From Klebsiella africana (GTDB lineage Bacteria; Pseudomonadota; Gammaproteobacteria; Enterobacterales; Enterobacteriaceae), in contig NZ_CP084874.1 of assembly GCF_020526085.1 (NCBI RefSeq), forward strand, positions 4,526,001 to 4,590,000: a stretch of DNA of 64,000 bases, given 5' to 3'. The position numbers were made by a program, and so were the translations under genes. Shown in pieces: positions 1 through 8,301 of the stretch (position 1 is its first letter; the number at the start of each line of letters is the position of its first letter). The notes beneath the pieces were generated by a model. It was not told where the DNA came from. It searched no databases and saw only the letters and a list, made by a program, of their open reading frames with translations.

Positions 1-2
1 CG

Positions 3-293
3 TTCAAAGACGAAGCGGAAGGGCTGCGCCTGGCGAACGATGTGGAATACGGCCTGGCGTCGTATATCTGGACCCAGGACGTCAGCAAAGTGCTGCGTCT
101 GGCGCGCGGTATTGAAGCCGGGATGGTGTTCGTCAACACCCAGAACGTGCGCGACCTGCGTCAGCCGTTCGGTGGCGTGAAGGCCTCCGGCACCGGCCGC
201 GAAGGCGGCGAGTACAGCTTTGAAGTGTTCGCCGAAATGAAAAACGTCTGCATCTCGATGGGCGACCATCCGATCCCGAAATGGGGAGTCTGA
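3..293 (+). CDS. hpaE: 5-carboxymethyl-2-hydroxymuconate semialdehyde dehydrogenase, C-terminal part
   Basis: Partial gene: the frame is open from the window edge, so only about the last 96 residues are seen. The protein would oxidise 5-carboxymethyl-2-hydroxymuconate semialdehyde with NAD in homoprotocatechuate meta-cleavage. The visible part has the aldehyde dehydrogenase C-terminal signature: a GMVFVNTQN stretch followed by PFGGVKASGTGREGG. The identity rests on that signature plus position, one base upstream of hpaD and first in the hpaE-D-F-H-I order known from E. coli and Klebsiella. The catalytic Cys and Glu lie outside the window. Confidence 0.93.
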   Translation, partial: FKDEAEGLRLANDVEYGLASYIWTQDVSKVLRLARGIEAGMVFVNTQNVRDLRQPFGGVKASGTGREGGEYSFEVFAEMKNVCISMGDHPIPKWGV

Positions 294-294
294 T

Positions 295-1152
295 ATGGGT
301 AAGTTAGCGTTAGCAGCAAAAATCACTCATGTGCCGTCGATGTATCTGTCTGAGCTCCCGGGGAAAAACCACGGCTGCCGCCAGGGCGCGATCGACGGGC
401 ATAAAGAAATTGGCAAGCGCTGCCGTGAAATGGGCGTCGACACCATCATCGTGTTCGACACCCACTGGCTGGTCAACAGCGCCTATCACATCAACTGCGC
501 CGACCATTTTCAGGGCGTCTACACCAGTAACGAACTGCCGCATTTTATTCGCGACATGACCTACGACTACGACGGCAACCCGGAGCTGGGCCAGCTTATC
601 GCCGACGAGGCCGTAAAGCTCGGCGTACGCGCCAAAGCACACAATATTCCTAGCCTGAAGCTGGAGTACGGCACCCTGGTGCCGATGCGCTACATGAACA
701 GCGATAAGCACTTCAAAGTGGTGTCCATTTCCGCCTTCTGTACCGTTCACGATTTTGCCGACAGCCGCAGGCTGGGCGAAGCGATCCTCAAAGCCATCGA
801 CAAATACGACGGCACCGTAGCGGTGCTGGCCAGCGGTTCGCTGTCGCACCGCTTTATCGACGACCAGCGCGCCGAAGAGGGGATGAACAGCTATACCCGC
901 GAGTTTGACCATCAGATGGATGAGCGGGTGGTGAAGCTGTGGCGCGAAGGCAAATTCAAAGAGTTCTGCACCATGCTGCCGGAGTATGCCGACTACTGCT
1001 ACGGCGAAGGCAACATGCACGACACGGTGATGCTGCTCGGTCTGCTGGGTTGGGATAAATACGACGGCAAGGTGGAGTTTATCACCGAGCTGTTCGCCAG
1101 CTCCGGTACCGGCCAGGTTAACGCCGTGTTCCCGTTGCCAGCGCAGGCGTAA
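295..1152 (+). CDS. hpaD: 3,4-dihydroxyphenylacetate 2,3-dioxygenase
   Basis: 285 residues, the usual length for the enterobacterial HpaD/HpcB family (class III, LigB-like extradiol dioxygenases). It opens the ring of homoprotocatechuate between C2 and C3 with Fe(II) and O2, giving 5-carboxymethyl-2-hydroxymuconate semialdehyde. The N-terminal HVPSMYLSE and the FDTHW segment near residue 55 carry histidines expected at or near the iron site. The start ATG lies one base after the hpaE stop, so translation is probably coupled. It sits in the catabolic operon between hpaE and hpaF. A long open frame on the opposite strand here is a codon-usage shadow. Confidence 0.96.
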   Translation: MGKLALAAKITHVPSMYLSELPGKNHGCRQGAIDGHKEIGKRCREMGVDTIIVFDTHWLVNSAYHINCADHFQGVYTSNELPHFIRDMTYDYDGNPELGQLIADEAVKLGVRAKAHNIPSLKLEYGTLVPMRYMNSDKHFKVVSISAFCTVHDFADSRRLGEAILKAIDKYDGTVAVLASGSLSHRFIDDQRAEEGMNSYTREFDHQMDERVVKLWREGKFKEFCTMLPEYADYCYGEGNMHDTVMLLGLLGWDKYDGKVEFITELFASSGTGQVNAVFPLPAQA

Positions 1153-1161
1153 GGGGGCCCC

Positions 1162-1542
1162 ATGCCGCATTTTATCGCCGAATGTACCGACAACATCCGC
1201 GATCAGGCCGATTTACCGGGCCTGTTCGCCAAAGTCAACGAGGCGCTGGCCGCCACCGGCATCTTTCCGATTGGCGGCATTCGTAGCCGCGCCCACTGGC
1301 TCGATACCTGGCAGATGGCCGACGGCAGGCAGGATTACGCCTTCGTGCATATGACCCTGAAAATCGGCGCCGGACGCAGCCTGGAGAGCCGTCAGGACGT
1401 GGGAGATATGCTGTTCGCGCTGATCAAATCCCACTTCGCGACGCTAATGGAGAGCCGCTATCTGGCGCTGTCGTTCGCCATGGAAGAGCTCGACCCGACG
1501 CTGAACTACAAACAGAACAACGTGCACGCGTTATTTAAATAA
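1162..1542 (+). CDS. hpaF: 5-carboxymethyl-2-hydroxymuconate delta-isomerase
   Basis: 126 residues, as in E. coli HpcD/HpaF. It is a tautomerase-superfamily enzyme that isomerises 5-carboxymethyl-2-hydroxymuconate after the HpaE step. The sequence begins Met-Pro-His; removal of Met would expose the N-terminal proline that is the catalytic base in this family. It starts 9 bases after the hpaD stop, behind a purine/G-rich ribosome site. It is followed by a REP-type repeat rather than directly by hpaH, which may stabilise the upstream mRNA. Confidence 0.95.
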   Translation: MPHFIAECTDNIRDQADLPGLFAKVNEALAATGIFPIGGIRSRAHWLDTWQMADGRQDYAFVHMTLKIGAGRSLESRQDVGDMLFALIKSHFATLMESRYLALSFAMEELDPTLNYKQNNVHALFK

Positions 1543-1551
1543 TGTGCAAAT

Positions 1552-1629
1552 TGCCCGGTGGCGCTGCGCTTACCGGGCCTACAACGGCCATGAATTTGTA
1601 GGCCGGATAAGCGAAGCGCCATCCGGCAA
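1552..1629. repeat. REP/BIME pair between hpaF and hpaH
   Basis: Two REP-like units in inverted orientation: one reading tgcccggtggcgctgcgct and onward, the other GTAGGCCGGATAAGCG and onward. This is the enterobacterial repetitive extragenic palindrome consensus. It lies inside the hpa operon and could fold as a stem protecting the hpaEDF part of the message (inference). Confidence 0.85.
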
Positions 1630-1650
1630 TACAATGCCACAGGAATCACT

Positions 1651-2454
1651 ATGCTCGATAAACAGACCCGCACCCTGATTGCCCAGCGGCTGAACCAGGC
1701 CGAAAAACAGCGTGAACAGATCCGTGCGATCTCGCTGGATTATCCGTCGATCACCATTGAAGACGCCTACGCCGTACAGCGCGAGTGGGTCGAAATGAAG
1801 ATCGCCGAAGGCCGCGTGCTCAAAGGCCACAAGATCGGCCTGACTTCTAAAGCGATGCAGGCCAGCTCGCAGATCAGCGAGCCGGACTACGGCGCGCTGC
1901 TCGACGATATGTTCTTCCACGACGGCAGCGATATTCCCACCGACCGCTTTATCGTTCCGCGTATCGAAGTCGAGCTGGCGTTCGTGCTGGCCAAACCGCT
2001 GCGCGGCCCGAACTGCACGCTGTTTGATGTCTACAACGCCACCGACTACGTTATCCCGGCGCTGGAGCTTATCGACGCCCGCTGCCACAACATCGACCCG
2101 GAAACCCAGCGTCCGCGCAAAGTGTTCGACACCATCTCCGACAACGCCGCCAACGCCGGGGTGATTCTCGGCGGCCGGCCGATTAAACCGGACGAGCTCG
2201 ACCTGCGCTGGATCTCCGCCCTGCTGTATCGCAACGGCGTGATTGAAGAGACCGGCGTCGCCGCGGGCGTACTCAATCATCCGGCCAACGGCGTGGCCTG
2301 GCTGGCCAACAAACTGGCGCCGTACGATGTCCAGCTCGAAGCCGGGCAAATCATCCTCGGCGGCTCCTTCACCCGCCCGGTCCCGGCGCGCAAGGGCGAT
2401 ACCTTCCACGTCGACTACGGCAACATGGGCGCCATCAGCTGCCGCTTTGTTTGA
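1651..2454 (+). CDS. hpaH: 2-oxo-hept-4-ene-1,7-dioate hydratase
   Basis: 267 residues, matching the HpaH/HpcG family (MhpD/fumarylacetoacetase-like fold). It hydrates 2-oxo-hept-4-ene-1,7-dioate (OHED) to 4-hydroxy-2-oxoheptanedioate, the substrate of HpaI. The run [12 protein letters not shown] near residue 110 carries the acidic residues expected to hold the divalent metal. The start ATG follows an AGGA-type ribosome site in ccacaggaatcact. The hpaI start lies 10 bases after this stop, so the two are probably coupled. Confidence 0.95.
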   Translation: MLDKQTRTLIAQRLNQAEKQREQIRAISLDYPSITIEDAYAVQREWVEMKIAEGRVLKGHKIGLTSKAMQASSQISEPDYGALLDDMFFHDGSDIPTDRFIVPRIEVELAFVLAKPLRGPNCTLFDVYNATDYVIPALELIDARCHNIDPETQRPRKVFDTISDNAANAGVILGGRPIKPDELDLRWISALLYRNGVIEETGVAAGVLNHPANGVAWLANKLAPYDVQLEAGQIILGGSFTRPVPARKGDTFHVDYGNMGAISCRFV

Positions 2455-2464
2455 GGAGAGCAAC

Positions 2465-3262
2465 ATGAACAACGCATTTAAAGAGGCGCTCAAAGCCGGG
2501 CGTCCGCAAATCGGCCTGTGGCTCGGGCTGTGCAGCAGCTACAGCGCCGAACTGCTGGCCGGCGCGGGCTTCGACTGGCTGCTGATCGACGGCGAACACG
2601 CGCCCAACAATGTACAAACGGTGCTGACCCAGCTTCAGGCCATTGCGCCCTACCCCAGCCAGCCGGTGGTGCGTCCGTCGTGGAACGATCCGGTACAAAT
2701 TAAACAGCTACTGGATGTCGGCGCGCAAACCCTGCTGGTGCCGATGGTGCAGAATGCCGAAGAAGCGCGGCTGGCAGTCAGATCTACCCGCTACCCGCCT
2801 GCCGGCATCCGCGGCGTCGGTAGCGCGCTGGCCCGCGCCTCGCGCTGGAATCGCGTCCCGGACTATATCCACCGGGCCAACGACGCCATGTGCGTCCTGG
2901 TGCAGATTGAGACCCGCGAAGCGCTGAAAAATCTGCCGCAGATCCTCGATGTCGAAGGGGTGGACGGCGTGTTTATCGGCCCGGCGGATCTCAGCGCCGA
3001 TATGGGCCACGGCGGCAACCCACAGCACCCGGAAGTGCAGGCCGCTATCGAAGATGCCATCCAGCAAATCCGCCAGGCCGGCAAGGCGCCGGGGATCCTG
3101 ATGGCCAATGAACAGCTGGCGAAACGCTATCTCGAACTGGGCGCGCTGTTCGTCGCCGTCGGCGTCGACACCACCCTGCTGGCCCGCGGCGCAGAAGCGC
3201 TGGCGGCCCGTTTTACCCACACCGCAACCACCACAACCGATAACAATAAATCCGTCTATTGA
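2465..3262 (+). CDS. hpaI: 4-hydroxy-2-oxoheptanedioate aldolase
   Basis: 265 residues from the ATG that follows GAGGAG; longer upstream readings run into hpaH and are not used. It is a class II, metal-dependent HpcH/HpaI aldolase that splits 4-hydroxy-2-oxoheptanedioate into pyruvate and succinic semialdehyde, the last step of the pathway. Visible active-site elements are DGEHAPNN (His45, the family base), QIETREAL (metal-binding Glu near 149) and [10 protein letters not shown] (metal-binding Asp near 175). The succinic semialdehyde made here could feed the sad-type dehydrogenase at 25345-26715. Confidence 0.96.
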   Translation: MNNAFKEALKAGRPQIGLWLGLCSSYSAELLAGAGFDWLLIDGEHAPNNVQTVLTQLQAIAPYPSQPVVRPSWNDPVQIKQLLDVGAQTLLVPMVQNAEEARLAVRSTRYPPAGIRGVGSALARASRWNRVPDYIHRANDAMCVLVQIETREALKNLPQILDVEGVDGVFIGPADLSADMGHGGNPQHPEVQAAIEDAIQQIRQAGKAPGILMANEQLAKRYLELGALFVAVGVDTTLLARGAEALAARFTHTATTTTDNNKSVY

Positions 3263-3283
3263 ACGGATAATGTGGAGCGCAAC

Positions 3284-4642
3284 ATGACTACCTCTACCCT
3301 GCAACACAATGATAATAAAGCCGTTGAAGTAGAAAACCGGGTGATCAAAAAGCTGTTCCGCCGCCTGATCACCTTCCTGTTTGTTCTCTTTGTTTTCTCA
3401 TTTTTGGATCGCATTAATATCGGCTTCGCCGGCCTGACGATGGGTAAAGATCTCGGCCTGACCTCCACCATGTTCGGCCTGGCGGCGACGCTGTTCTACG
3501 TCACCTACGTGCTGTGCGGGATCCCCAGCAATATCATGCTGGCGAAAGTTGGCGCGCGCCGCTGGATCGCCGGGATCATGGTGGTCTGGGGGATCGCCTC
3601 GACCTGCACCATGTTCGCCACCAACCCGCATACGCTGTACATCCTGCGCATGCTGGTCGGCATCGCCGAGGCCGGTTTTCTACCGGGGATCCTCGTCTAT
3701 CTGACCTGGTGGTTCCCGGCCTACCATCGCGCCCGCGCCAACGCCCTGTTTATGATCGCCATGCCGGTGACCATGATGCTCGGCTCGATACTTTCCGGCT
3801 ATATCCTGGCGCTCGACGGCCTGTGGAACCTGAAAGGCTGGCAATGGCTATTTCTGCTGGAAGGCCTGCCGTCGGTGGTGCTCGGCGTCGTCACCTGGTT
3901 CTTCCTCAACGACACGCCGGATAAAGCCAACTGGCTGGATAACGAAGAGAAACAGGCGCTGAAGGCGATGATCGATCGCGAACGGGAACATGCGGCGATC
4001 GTCCCGGCTTCGCCGCGTTCCACGCTGCGCGAAGTACTGACGCCAGCGGTGCTGATGTATACCCTCGCCTACTTCTGCCTGACCAATACCCTCAGCGCCA
4101 TTAATATCTGGACGCCGCAGATCCTGCAGAGCTTCAACACCGGCAGCAGCAACATCATGATTGGCCTGCTGGCGGCGATCCCGCAGTTCTGCACTATTTT
4201 CGGCATGATCTGGTGGAGCCGCCGATCCGATCGCCGCAAAGAGCGCAAGATGCATACCATCCTGCCCTACCTGTTCGCCGCGGCAGGTTGGCTGCTGGCT
4301 TCGGCAACGCACCACAGCCTGATCCAACTGATCGGCATTATTATGGCTTCGGTGGGATCCTTTACCGCGATGGCCATTTTCTGGACCACCCCGGATCGGG
4401 TGATCAGCCTGCAGTCGCGCGCGGTGGCGCTGGCGGTGATCAACGCTATCGGCAACGTCGGCTCTGCCGTCAGCCCGCTGTTGATCGGCATTTTGCGCGA
4501 TACCACCGGCAGCTTTAGCTCCGGGCTGTGGTTTGTCGCCGGATTACTGATCGTCGGCGCGCTGGTGCTTACCCGCATTCCAATGAGCCAGCGTGAGGAC
4601 GCCGCCGCCGCGCCGGGCTTAGCGGCGCAAAAAGGCCACTAA
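3284..4642 (+). CDS. hpaX: 4-hydroxyphenylacetate permease (MFS)
   Basis: 452 residues when started at the ATG at 3284, which has TGGAG 7 bases upstream; a GTG at 3272 is in frame but overlaps that ribosome site. It is a 12-helix major facilitator of the anion:cation symporter family that imports 4-hydroxyphenylacetate. The N-terminal FLDRINIGFAGLTMGKDLGL stretch is typical of this family, and a polar loop near the middle separates the two six-helix halves. It lies between hpaI and the activator hpaA, as in other hpa clusters. Confidence 0.94.
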   Translation: MTTSTLQHNDNKAVEVENRVIKKLFRRLITFLFVLFVFSFLDRINIGFAGLTMGKDLGLTSTMFGLAATLFYVTYVLCGIPSNIMLAKVGARRWIAGIMVVWGIASTCTMFATNPHTLYILRMLVGIAEAGFLPGILVYLTWWFPAYHRARANALFMIAMPVTMMLGSILSGYILALDGLWNLKGWQWLFLLEGLPSVVLGVVTWFFLNDTPDKANWLDNEEKQALKAMIDREREHAAIVPASPRSTLREVLTPAVLMYTLAYFCLTNTLSAINIWTPQILQSFNTGSSNIMIGLLAAIPQFCTIFGMIWWSRRSDRRKERKMHTILPYLFAAAGWLLASATHHSLIQLIGIIMASVGSFTAMAIFWTTPDRVISLQSRAVALAVINAIGNVGSAVSPLLIGILRDTTGSFSSGLWFVAGLLIVGALVLTRIPMSQREDAAAAPGLAAQKGH

Positions 4643-4651
4643 GGAGCGGGT

Positions 4652-5542
4652 ATGTGCCAGCATTCCATCGCCAACATCGACATCAATAAAGATTACGACG
4701 AGAGTCTGGGTACCGAAGAGGTGCACTACCAGTCGTTCTCCCGCATGGCGGCCTTTTTTGGCCGCGACATGCAGGCGCATCGCCACGACCGCTATTTCCA
4801 GATGCACTACCTTGATACCGGACAGATTGAGCTGCAGCTTGATGACCATCGCTATTCGGTGCAGGCGCCGCTGTTTGTGATAACGCCGCCCTCGGTACCG
4901 CACGCTTTTATTACCGAGTCCGATAGCGATGGCCATGTGTTGACGGTCCATGAGGAGCTGATCTGGCCGCTGCTGGAGGTGCTTTATCCCGGCACGCGGG
5001 AGACCTTCGGCCTGCCGGGGATCTGCCTGTCGCTGGCGGATAAACCCGACGAGCTGGCGGCGCTGGCCCACTACTGGCAGCTGATTCGCCGGGAATCTAC
5101 CGCCCAGTTGCCGGGGCGGGAGCATACCCTGGCGCTACTGGCGCAGGCGGTCTTTACCCTGCTATTGCGTAACGCAAAGCTCGACGATCACGCCGCCAGC
5201 GGGATGCGCGGCGAGCTGAAACTATTCCAGCGCTTTAACCAGATGATCGACAGCCACTTTCATCAACACTGGACGGTACCGGATTACGCCAGGGAGTTGC
5301 ATCTGACCGAATCGCGGTTGACCGACATCTGTCGCCGCTTCGCCAACCGTTCGCCGAAGCGGCTGATATTCGACCGTCAGCTGCGCGAGGCGAAGCGCCT
5401 GCTGCTGTTCTCCGATAGCGCGGTCAATGAGATTGCCTGGCAGCTGGGGTTTAAAGACCCCGCCTATTTTGCGCGCTTTTTTAGCCGCCAGGTCGGCTGC
5501 TCGCCCAGCAGCTACCGGGCGCAAAAAGTACCTGTGTCGTAA
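4652..5542 (+). CDS. hpaA: AraC-family activator of 4-hydroxyphenylacetate hydroxylase genes
   Basis: 296 residues. The N-terminal cupin-like half contains HRHDRYFQMHYLDTG and PPSVPHAF, the effector-binding fold. The C-terminal double helix-turn-helix begins near residue 200, with WTVPDYARELHLTESRLTDICRR and then GFKDPAYFARFFSRQVGCSPSSYR, the AraC signature. In related bacteria HpaA activates the hpaBC promoter in response to 4-hydroxyphenylacetate, and here it sits just upstream of hpaBC. Start follows AAGGAGCGGGT, 9 bases after hpaX. Confidence 0.95.
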   Translation: MCQHSIANIDINKDYDESLGTEEVHYQSFSRMAAFFGRDMQAHRHDRYFQMHYLDTGQIELQLDDHRYSVQAPLFVITPPSVPHAFITESDSDGHVLTVHEELIWPLLEVLYPGTRETFGLPGICLSLADKPDELAALAHYWQLIRRESTAQLPGREHTLALLAQAVFTLLLRNAKLDDHAASGMRGELKLFQRFNQMIDSHFHQHWTVPDYARELHLTESRLTDICRRFANRSPKRLIFDRQLREAKRLLLFSDSAVNEIAWQLGFKDPAYFARFFSRQVGCSPSSYRAQKVPVS

Positions 5543-5543
5543 T

Positions 5544-5575
5544 ACCCCGGCGGCGCTGCGCTTGCCTGGGCTACG
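5544..5575. repeat. Single REP-like repeat between hpaA and hpaB
   Basis: The segment ccccggcggcgctgcgctt and onward resembles one half of the REP/BIME unit seen elsewhere in the window. It follows the hpaA stop directly. Confidence 0.6.
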
Positions 5576-5767
5576 GTCCATAGGGCCGGTCAGCGCCGCG
5601 CCGCCCGCCAAACGCTGCCGAGATCACAAAATTCACTCCCGCCTGAAAAGTACCCGCCGTTGTCGCAAACGTCCCTTCACGACAAGCGCAATAACCGCTT
5701 CAATTAAACAACAAAAACAAAACATATATTTAACATTATTATTCCGATAAATACTGAAGAGGCCCCT
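5576..5767 (+). promoter_or_regulatory. hpaBC promoter region
   Basis: Region between the REP after hpaA and the hpaB start. It holds a 6-bp inverted repeat (TTGTCG at 5660-5665, CGACAA at 5680-5685) and an AT-rich tract at about 5700-5756 before the hpaB ribosome site GAAGAGG. HpaA and CRP regulate hpaBC in E. coli; which bases they contact here is not shown by the sequence. I could not fix -35 and -10 elements with confidence. Confidence 0.5.
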
Positions 5768-7330
5768 ATGAAACCTGAAGATTTCCGCGCCGACGCGAAA
5801 CGCCCGTTAACTGGCGAAGAGTATTTAAAAAGCCTGCAGGATGGCCGCGAAATTTATATCTACGGCGAGCGCGTGAAAGACGTCACCACGCATCCGGCCT
5901 TCCGTAATGCCGCGGCCTCCGTCGCTCAGCTGTACGATGCGCTGCACAAACCGGAGATGCAGGATTCCCTGTGCTGGGGCACCGATACCGGCAGCGGTGG
6001 CTACACCCATAAATTCTTCCGCGTGGCGAAAAGCGCCGACGATCTGCGCCAGCAGCGCGACGCCATCGCCGAATGGTCGCGCTTAAGCTACGGCTGGATG
6101 GGCCGCACCCCGGACTACAAAGCCGCCTTCGGCTGCGCGCTGGGCGCCAACCCGGCGTTTTACGGCCAGTTCGAGCAGAACGCCCGCAACTGGTACACCC
6201 GCATTCAGGAAACCGGCCTGTACTTTAACCACGCTATCGTCAACCCGCCGATTGACCGCCACAAGCCGGCTGATGAAGTGAAGGATGTCTACATCAAGCT
6301 GGAAAAAGAGACCGATGCGGGGATCATCGTTAGCGGCGCGAAAGTGGTCGCCACCAACTCGGCGCTGACCCACTACAACATGATCGGCTTCGGCTCCGCA
6401 CAGGTGATGGGCGAGAACCCGGACTTCGCGCTGATGTTCGTCGCGCCGATGGATGCCGAAGGCGTCAAGCTTATCTCCCGCGCCTCCTATGAGATGGTCG
6501 CCGGCGCGACCGGATCGCCGTACGACTATCCGCTTTCCAGCCGTTTCGACGAGAACGACGCGATTCTGGTAATGGATAAAGTGCTGATCCCATGGGAGAA
6601 CGTACTGATTTATCGCGACTTTGACCGCTGCCGCCGCTGGACCATGGAAGGCGGTTTCGCCCGCATGTACCCGCTGCAGGCCTGCGTACGCCTGGCGGTA
6701 AAACTGGACTTTATCACCGCCCTGCTGAAGCGCTCTCTGGAATGTACCGGCACCCTCGAATTCCGCGGCGTGCAGGCCGACCTTGGCGAAGTGGTGGCGT
6801 GGCGCAACATGTTCTGGGCGTTAAGCGATTCCATGTGCTCGGAAGCGACGCCGTGGGTCAACGGCGCATGGCTGCCGGATCACGCCGCGCTGCAGACCTA
6901 TCGCGTAATGGCGCCGATGGCCTACGCCAAGATCAAGAACATCATCGAGCGCAACGTCACCAGCGGCCTGATTTATCTGCCGTCCAGCGCTCGCGATCTG
7001 AACAACCCGCAGATCGACCAGTATCTGGCGAAGTACGTGCGCGGCTCCAACGGTATGGATCACGTTGAACGTATCAAGATCCTCAAACTGATGTGGGACG
7101 CGATCGGCAGCGAATTCGGCGGCCGTCATGAACTGTATGAAATCAACTACTCCGGTAGCCAGGATGAAATTCGCCTGCAGTGTCTGCGCCAGGCGCAGAG
7201 CTCCGGCAATATGGACAAAATGATGGCGATGGTTGACCGCTGCCTGTCCGAGTACGACCAGAACGGCTGGACGGTGCCGCATCTGCACAATAACGCTGAT
7301 ATCAACATGTTGGATAAGCTGCTGAAGTAA
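5768..7330 (+). CDS. hpaB: 4-hydroxyphenylacetate 3-monooxygenase, oxygenase component
   Basis: 520 residues, exactly the family length. It uses FADH2 supplied by HpaC to hydroxylate 4-hydroxyphenylacetate to homoprotocatechuate, the entry step of the pathway; the family also accepts tyrosol and other phenols. The fold is acyl-CoA-dehydrogenase-like; GASYEMVAGATGSPYDYPLSSR-type sequence near residues 237-258 and the LPSSARDLNNP stretch near 400 belong to the conserved flavin and substrate pocket. Cytoplasmic. It starts a separate unit with hpaC, 19 bases between them. Confidence 0.97.
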   Translation: MKPEDFRADAKRPLTGEEYLKSLQDGREIYIYGERVKDVTTHPAFRNAAASVAQLYDALHKPEMQDSLCWGTDTGSGGYTHKFFRVAKSADDLRQQRDAIAEWSRLSYGWMGRTPDYKAAFGCALGANPAFYGQFEQNARNWYTRIQETGLYFNHAIVNPPIDRHKPADEVKDVYIKLEKETDAGIIVSGAKVVATNSALTHYNMIGFGSAQVMGENPDFALMFVAPMDAEGVKLISRASYEMVAGATGSPYDYPLSSRFDENDAILVMDKVLIPWENVLIYRDFDRCRRWTMEGGFARMYPLQACVRLAVKLDFITALLKRSLECTGTLEFRGVQADLGEVVAWRNMFWALSDSMCSEATPWVNGAWLPDHAALQTYRVMAPMAYAKIKNIIERNVTSGLIYLPSSARDLNNPQIDQYLAKYVRGSNGMDHVERIKILKLMWDAIGSEFGGRHELYEINYSGSQDEIRLQCLRQAQSSGNMDKMMAMVDRCLSEYDQNGWTVPHLHNNADINMLDKLLK

Positions 7331-7349
7331 TTCACAGCGGGAGGTCATA

Positions 7350-7862
7350 ATGCAATTAGATGAACAGCGCCTGCGTTTTCGCGATGCCATGGCCAGCCTG
7401 TCGGCGGCGGTTAACGTTGTCACCACCGCAGGCGAAGCCGGCCGCTGCGGCATTACCGCCACGGCGGTGTGCTCGGTGACGGATACGCCGCCATCGGTAA
7501 TGGTTTGTATCAACGCCAACAGCGCGATGAACCCGGTGTTTCAGGGCAACGGCAAGTTGTGCATCAACGTGCTGAACCACGAGCAGGAAATCATGGCCCG
7601 TCATTTCGCCGGGATGACCGGGGTGACGATGGAAGAACGGTTTGCCCTCAGCGGCTGGCAGCAGGGCGCGCTCGGGCAGCCGGTGCTGAAGGGCTCGCTG
7701 GCCAGCCTCGAAGGCGAAATTAGCCAGGTGCAAACCATTGGTACCCACCTGGTGTATCTGGTGGAGATCCGCAATATTACCCTGAGCCCGCAAGGGCACG
7801 GCCTGATTTACTTTAAACGCCGTTTCCACCCGGTGATGATGGAAATGGAAGTCGCGGTGTAA
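7350..7862 (+). CDS. hpaC: 4-hydroxyphenylacetate 3-monooxygenase, flavin reductase component
   Basis: 170 residues. NADH:flavin oxidoreductase of the HpaC-like short-chain reductase family; it supplies FADH2 to HpaB by diffusion. The flavin-binding signature is seen in CGITATAVCSVTDTPPSVMVCIN near residues 30-52, and C-terminal GLIYFKRRFH is typical. Strong GGGAGGT ribosome site before the ATG. This is the last hpa gene; a stem-loop follows and then the outer end of the CDI array begins. Confidence 0.96.
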   Translation: MQLDEQRLRFRDAMASLSAAVNVVTTAGEAGRCGITATAVCSVTDTPPSVMVCINANSAMNPVFQGNGKLCINVLNHEQEIMARHFAGMTGVTMEERFALSGWQQGALGQPVLKGSLASLEGEISQVQTIGTHLVYLVEIRNITLSPQGHGLIYFKRRFHPVMMEMEVAV

Positions 7863-7874
7863 TGGCCTCGCCTG

Positions 7875-7899
7875 CCTCTCCCCGGATAACGGGGAGGGG
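7875..7899 (+). terminator. Stem-loop after hpaC
   Basis: Ten-base-pair stem (7875-7884 with 7890-7899, one G-U pair) around a GATAA loop, 12 bases after the hpaC stop. There is no T run, so it may act as a weak or Rho-assisted terminator, or as a 3' mRNA stabiliser. Confidence 0.55.
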
Positions 7900-7956
7900 C
7901 TACACAGATTCGCGTTAGCGTTCCTGCTGGGCAAACTGTGTCAGCGCCGCGCCGTC

Positions 7957-8054
7957 TTCTGGTACTTTCCGCCCGTCCGTAGTCCGCCGTCGCCGTCCGG
8001 CTCACCTGCGCGCTGATTTGCTCCTCGCTCGGATGGGTATTGCCTCCCGCTACC
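7957..8054 (-). pseudogene. cdiA remnant, outermost module 5 of the CDI array
   Basis: About 98 bp that match the part of cdiA encoding VAGGN..PSEEQISAQVSRTATADYDTGGKYQ. Compared with cdiA it lacks two bases in the YDTGG codons (ggacgggcgg for gatacgggcgg), so the frame is lost. No toxin domain or immunity gene follows before hpaC. It directly abuts the end of the immunity gene at 8050-8301 and supplies that gene's stop codon. It marks the distal, eroded end of the orphan array. Confidence 0.75.
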
Positions 8055-8301
8055 TATTACGATTTTTCTTGTAGCCTTGGTAATAAATCCACCAACAACC
8101 AGTAGCTATCAACGCCCCTGTGAAACATGCGGCTTTTGTATACTTCCATGTATCACTCCAAATCAGCTCAAATGGGATGTGGTAAACCAATAAGAGGTAA
8201 CCTCTAATGAGCACGTATATAATTAAAAACAATACGATCATTGCTACATTGCAAGCAAAAAATAGATAGAAAAAAATAAAGAACCAAGATTTTCTATTCA
8301 T
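8050..8301 (-). CDS. Orphan CDI immunity protein, two-helix membrane protein (module 4)
   Basis: 83 residues. Two hydrophobic helices are evident, residues about 7-38 and about 57-74, with a short polar segment (HIPFELIWSDTWKYTK) between and a basic end QGYKKNRNR. It is homologous to the immunity gene at 9859-10110 (shared PFE, KY.KAA.F.G, GC.WIY.QGYKKNRNR) and more distantly to those at 9393 and 10425. Its ATG overlaps the stop of the upstream toxin domain by ATGA, the coupling seen in all four pairs. Inferred role: inner-membrane protection against the toxin at 8298-8945. The last Arg codon and stop lie within duplicated cdiA sequence. Confidence 0.75.
   Translation of the reverse strand: MNRKSWFFIFFYLFFACNVAMIVLFLIIYVLIRGYLLLVYHIPFELIWSDTWKYTKAACFTGALIATGCWWIYYQGYKKNRNR

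Noticed and set aside
310-1170. 286-codon frame opposite hpaD
   Set aside because: It mirrors hpaD codons in a GC-rich gene, has no domain, and lies wholly inside a firmly identified gene.
1579-2493. 304-codon frame opposite hpaH
   Set aside because: Antisense shadow without ribosome site or recognisable domain, spanning a REP element.
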